This document shows, piece by piece, positions 4,056-5,860 of a DNA stretch of 5,860 nucleotides (within the stretch, counting starts at the first letter, position 1; the number at the start of each line of letters is the position of its first letter). Both the position numbers and the translations under genes were made by a program. The stretch comes from Campylobacterota bacterium. Lineage in GTDB: Bacteria; Campylobacterota; Campylobacteria; Campylobacterales; Sulfurovaceae. Location: the NCBI GenBank assembly GCA_022600655.1, contig JAHZJZ010000134.1:1-5860 (forward strand), given 5' to 3'. Below the pieces are notes generated by a model. It was given only the letters and a program-made list of their open reading frames with translations, did not search any database and was not told where the DNA came from.

Positions 4056-5860
4056 ATGAATAAGAAATTAACCAATATACTACTTCTCTCAGCTGTATCT
4101 GCACAAGCAGGAGAGCTGATATCGACCGATGCTATGGTCTTTTTTGAAGAAGATGGCATACCACAACAGGTCTCTACAGGCAAACATACGGTAGATGTTG
4201 TTAAAAAAGAGGCTGCCCAGAAACGATTGGAAGTGAGTCAAGAGGATATATGGCTTGGTTTTGATGGTGTCTCCAAACAGGTCGTAGGCATGGGTGAGTT
4301 TGTTCGTTATCGACTTAAAATCGCCAACAATGGTGAAGAGAAGATAGAAGATGCCAAAGTCAACATAAGCCTTCCAAAAGGGATGATTTATGCCAAAGAG
4401 TCTTACCGTGTTGATGAGGAGAAATCAGACCATGTTGTCTTAAACCCAAGAGCCTTAACACTAGGTGTAGAGAGTTTAGGTGCGTATGATGAAGTACTGG
4501 TTGATTTTGTACTACAGTTGGGTGTCAAAACAGAGAGTGAAGTGACCATTGTTGCCTCTGCTATGGCTGAGGGGTTTAGCTCTAATACAGCAAAACAGAG
4601 TGTTTTGGTAGAAAACAACGAACTGATGTTAGAGCGTTCAACCATTGTGGGTAGTGTTATGGTTGATAAAAAACCTGTAGAAAATGTGAGAATCTATCTT
4701 GAAGATGGTACTTTTACCCTGACCGATGATGAAGGTAAATACCACTTTGAAGGCGTAGAGTCTGGTACACACGTCGTACAGATAGACCCTGAGAGTTTAG
4801 ATGATAACCTAAGCGTAGGGAGTTGTAAAGCTAACAGTAGGTGGGCTGGTAGTATGCAGTCTCAATTTGTTGAAAGTTTTACAGGAACCCTACATCGAAG
4901 TGATTTTTGTCTAGAGAGTGTAGAAGTTGACCAAACAGTAGGTAAAGAAGAGGCTTTCATTATTGATGATAAACGAGAGACCATGCCCAACTACAACAGA
5001 GTATGGTTATCAAAACAAGACAGTAGCATAGAGTGGGTCTGGCCCTTTACTGAGTTTGTTCCCTCAATTTCAGCGACCAATCTAGTAGTGAAACACCATG
5101 CTCATCAGAGCGTTACTTATCGTGTTAATGGTAATGATATTGACCCTGTTCACTTAGAAAAAGTGGTTAAAGAGGGTAAAAAAGCACTCACAATTTATCG
5201 TGGAGTTCATATAAAGGAGGGAGATAACAAAATAACAGCCGTCATAAAAGATGGCAACAGAGTAGTTAAAGAGCTAGACATCAACACGCACTACTCTACT
5301 ATGCCTGTAAGGGCTAAAATAATGGAAGAGATTTCAAATCTGGTAGCAGATGGTAAACAGACCCCTGTGGTAGCTGTAAAGTTTTTTGACAAAGATGGTT
5401 ACCCTGTTCGTTCGGATGTGATTGGTAAATTTAAAGTCTCTGCTCCTCATGCAGGATATAGACGAATGGATAAGCTGGGACAAAACCCTCTTTCTCAGTC
5501 AACTACGGGTGAGGATTATGTGATTGTTAAAAATGGTATCGCATACATTAAGTTAGAGCCTACTACCAAATCGGGTGAGGTTAAGATAACCCTTCCCTTT
5601 CAAGAGAGAGAAGAGGAGTTAAAAGTATGGCTGAAACCCAAAGTAAGAGACTGGATTTTGGTTGGTTTTGCCAAAGGGAGTCTGAGCCACAGTACCATCG
5701 CTGAACATATGCAAAAAGATGAGTTTGAGACCGATGGACAGATATCGCTTTTTGCTAAAGGTCGAGTACTAGGCTCTTACCTTTTAACCACCTCATACAA
5801 CAACAAAAAAGGTAAAAAGGAGTTACTAGATGTCATAGACCCTGAGCGATACTATACCGT
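4056..5860 (+). CDS. Large modular surface protein: DUF11-like, SdrD-B/CarboxypepD-reg-like, Ig-like region and start of outer-membrane barrel (3' end outside window)
   Basis: Open from ATG at 4056 to the window edge (601 codons plus two bases, no stop). GAGGAAG at 4044-4050 supports the start. Residues 1-18 form a signal peptide (SAVSAQA before GEL). Residues about 65-185 are DUF11-like (GEFVRYRLKIANNGEE, ISLPKGMIY, AMAEGFSSNT). Residues 195-245 are a regulatory/SdrD-B-like fold (STIVGSVMVDKKPVENVRI, TDDEGKYHFEGVESG). Cysteines at 257 and 285 could form a disulfide. Residues about 330-465 look like Ig/Big-1 domains of invasin type (VRAKIMEEISNLVADGKQTP, VKFFDKDGYPVRSDVIGKF). From about 530, RDWILVGFAKGSL, then ISLFAKGRVLGSYLLTTSY and IDPERYYTV resemble the first strands of the outer-membrane barrel that ends this family of long DUF11-type proteins. 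It is likely an outer-membrane anchor, adhesin or export partner for the smaller secreted proteins. Domain calls are from memory of family patterns; function is inference. Confidence 0.88.
   Translation, partial: MNKKLTNILLLSAVSAQAGELISTDAMVFFEEDGIPQQVSTGKHTVDVVKKEAAQKRLEVSQEDIWLGFDGVSKQVVGMGEFVRYRLKIANNGEEKIEDAKVNISLPKGMIYAKESYRVDEEKSDHVVLNPRALTLGVESLGAYDEVLVDFVLQLGVKTESEVTIVASAMAEGFSSNTAKQSVLVENNELMLERSTIVGSVMVDKKPVENVRIYLEDGTFTLTDDEGKYHFEGVESGTHVVQIDPESLDDNLSVGSCKANSRWAGSMQSQFVESFTGTLHRSDFCLESVEVDQTVGKEEAFIIDDKRETMPNYNRVWLSKQDSSIEWVWPFTEFVPSISATNLVVKHHAHQSVTYRVNGNDIDPVHLEKVVKEGKKALTIYRGVHIKEGDNKITAVIKDGNRVVKELDINTHYSTMPVRAKIMEEISNLVADGKQTPVVAVKFFDKDGYPVRSDVIGKFKVSAPHAGYRRMDKLGQNPLSQSTTGEDYVIVKNGIAYIKLEPTTKSGEVKITLPFQEREEELKVWLKPKVRDWILVGFAKGSLSHSTIAEHMQKDEFETDGQISLFAKGRVLGSYLLTTSYNNKKGKKELLDVIDPERYYT

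Noticed and set aside
4403..4645. Minus-strand open frame of 80 codons
   Set aside because: It lies entirely within the large modular gene at 4056 and is Ser/Thr-rich low-complexity sequence without a plausible start signal.

Overview
The window is AT-rich DNA, coding on the plus strand throughout, from a Gram-negative bacterium. Every gene product has a Sec signal peptide, and the last one runs into what looks like an outer-membrane barrel. Base composition, codon use (AAA, GAG, TTA, AGA/CGA) and AAGGA-type ribosome sites in A-rich leaders would fit a free-living Campylobacterota such as the Sulfurimonas/Sulfurovum/Arcobacter groups. That assignment is an impression: the window holds no marker gene, and Desulfobacterota or other AT-rich Gram-negatives remain possible.

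There are five consecutive genes for exported proteins, none with a settled name. Three of them (21-947, 1766-2824, 2866-3897) are paralogues whose mature N-terminus begins with a GT-x-AGT-x-I motif and which end in a DUF11-like beta-sandwich. The gene at 1017-1487 encodes a small secreted protein that is little more than one DUF11-like domain. The gene from 4056 is cut by the window end. It encodes a large modular protein: signal peptide, DUF11-like domain, carboxypeptidase-regulatory/SdrD-B-like domain, Ig/Big-1-like region, then the start of a probable outer-membrane beta-barrel.

The gaps between genes carry the most unusual content. Between 1488 and 1765 lie a hairpin, a two-hairpin element, a possible promoter, a well-formed GEMM-I (cyclic di-GMP class I) riboswitch aptamer at about 1601-1676, and an intrinsic terminator at 1675-1700, followed by a 65-base leader for the gene at 1766. 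The identity nucleotides point to c-di-GMP rather than cGAMP. The gap before the last gene (3898-4055) carries a REP-like palindrome and a second copy of the two-hairpin element. The two copies share flanking sequence but have different stem sequences, as expected for a structured RNA that has diverged.

Working model (inference): the cluster makes a cell-surface structure. The abundant small DUF11/GT-AGT proteins are subunits or a coat, and the large barrel protein is an anchor or export partner. At least the 1766-3897 pair is switched at transcript level by c-di-GMP, the usual signal for attachment and biofilm life.
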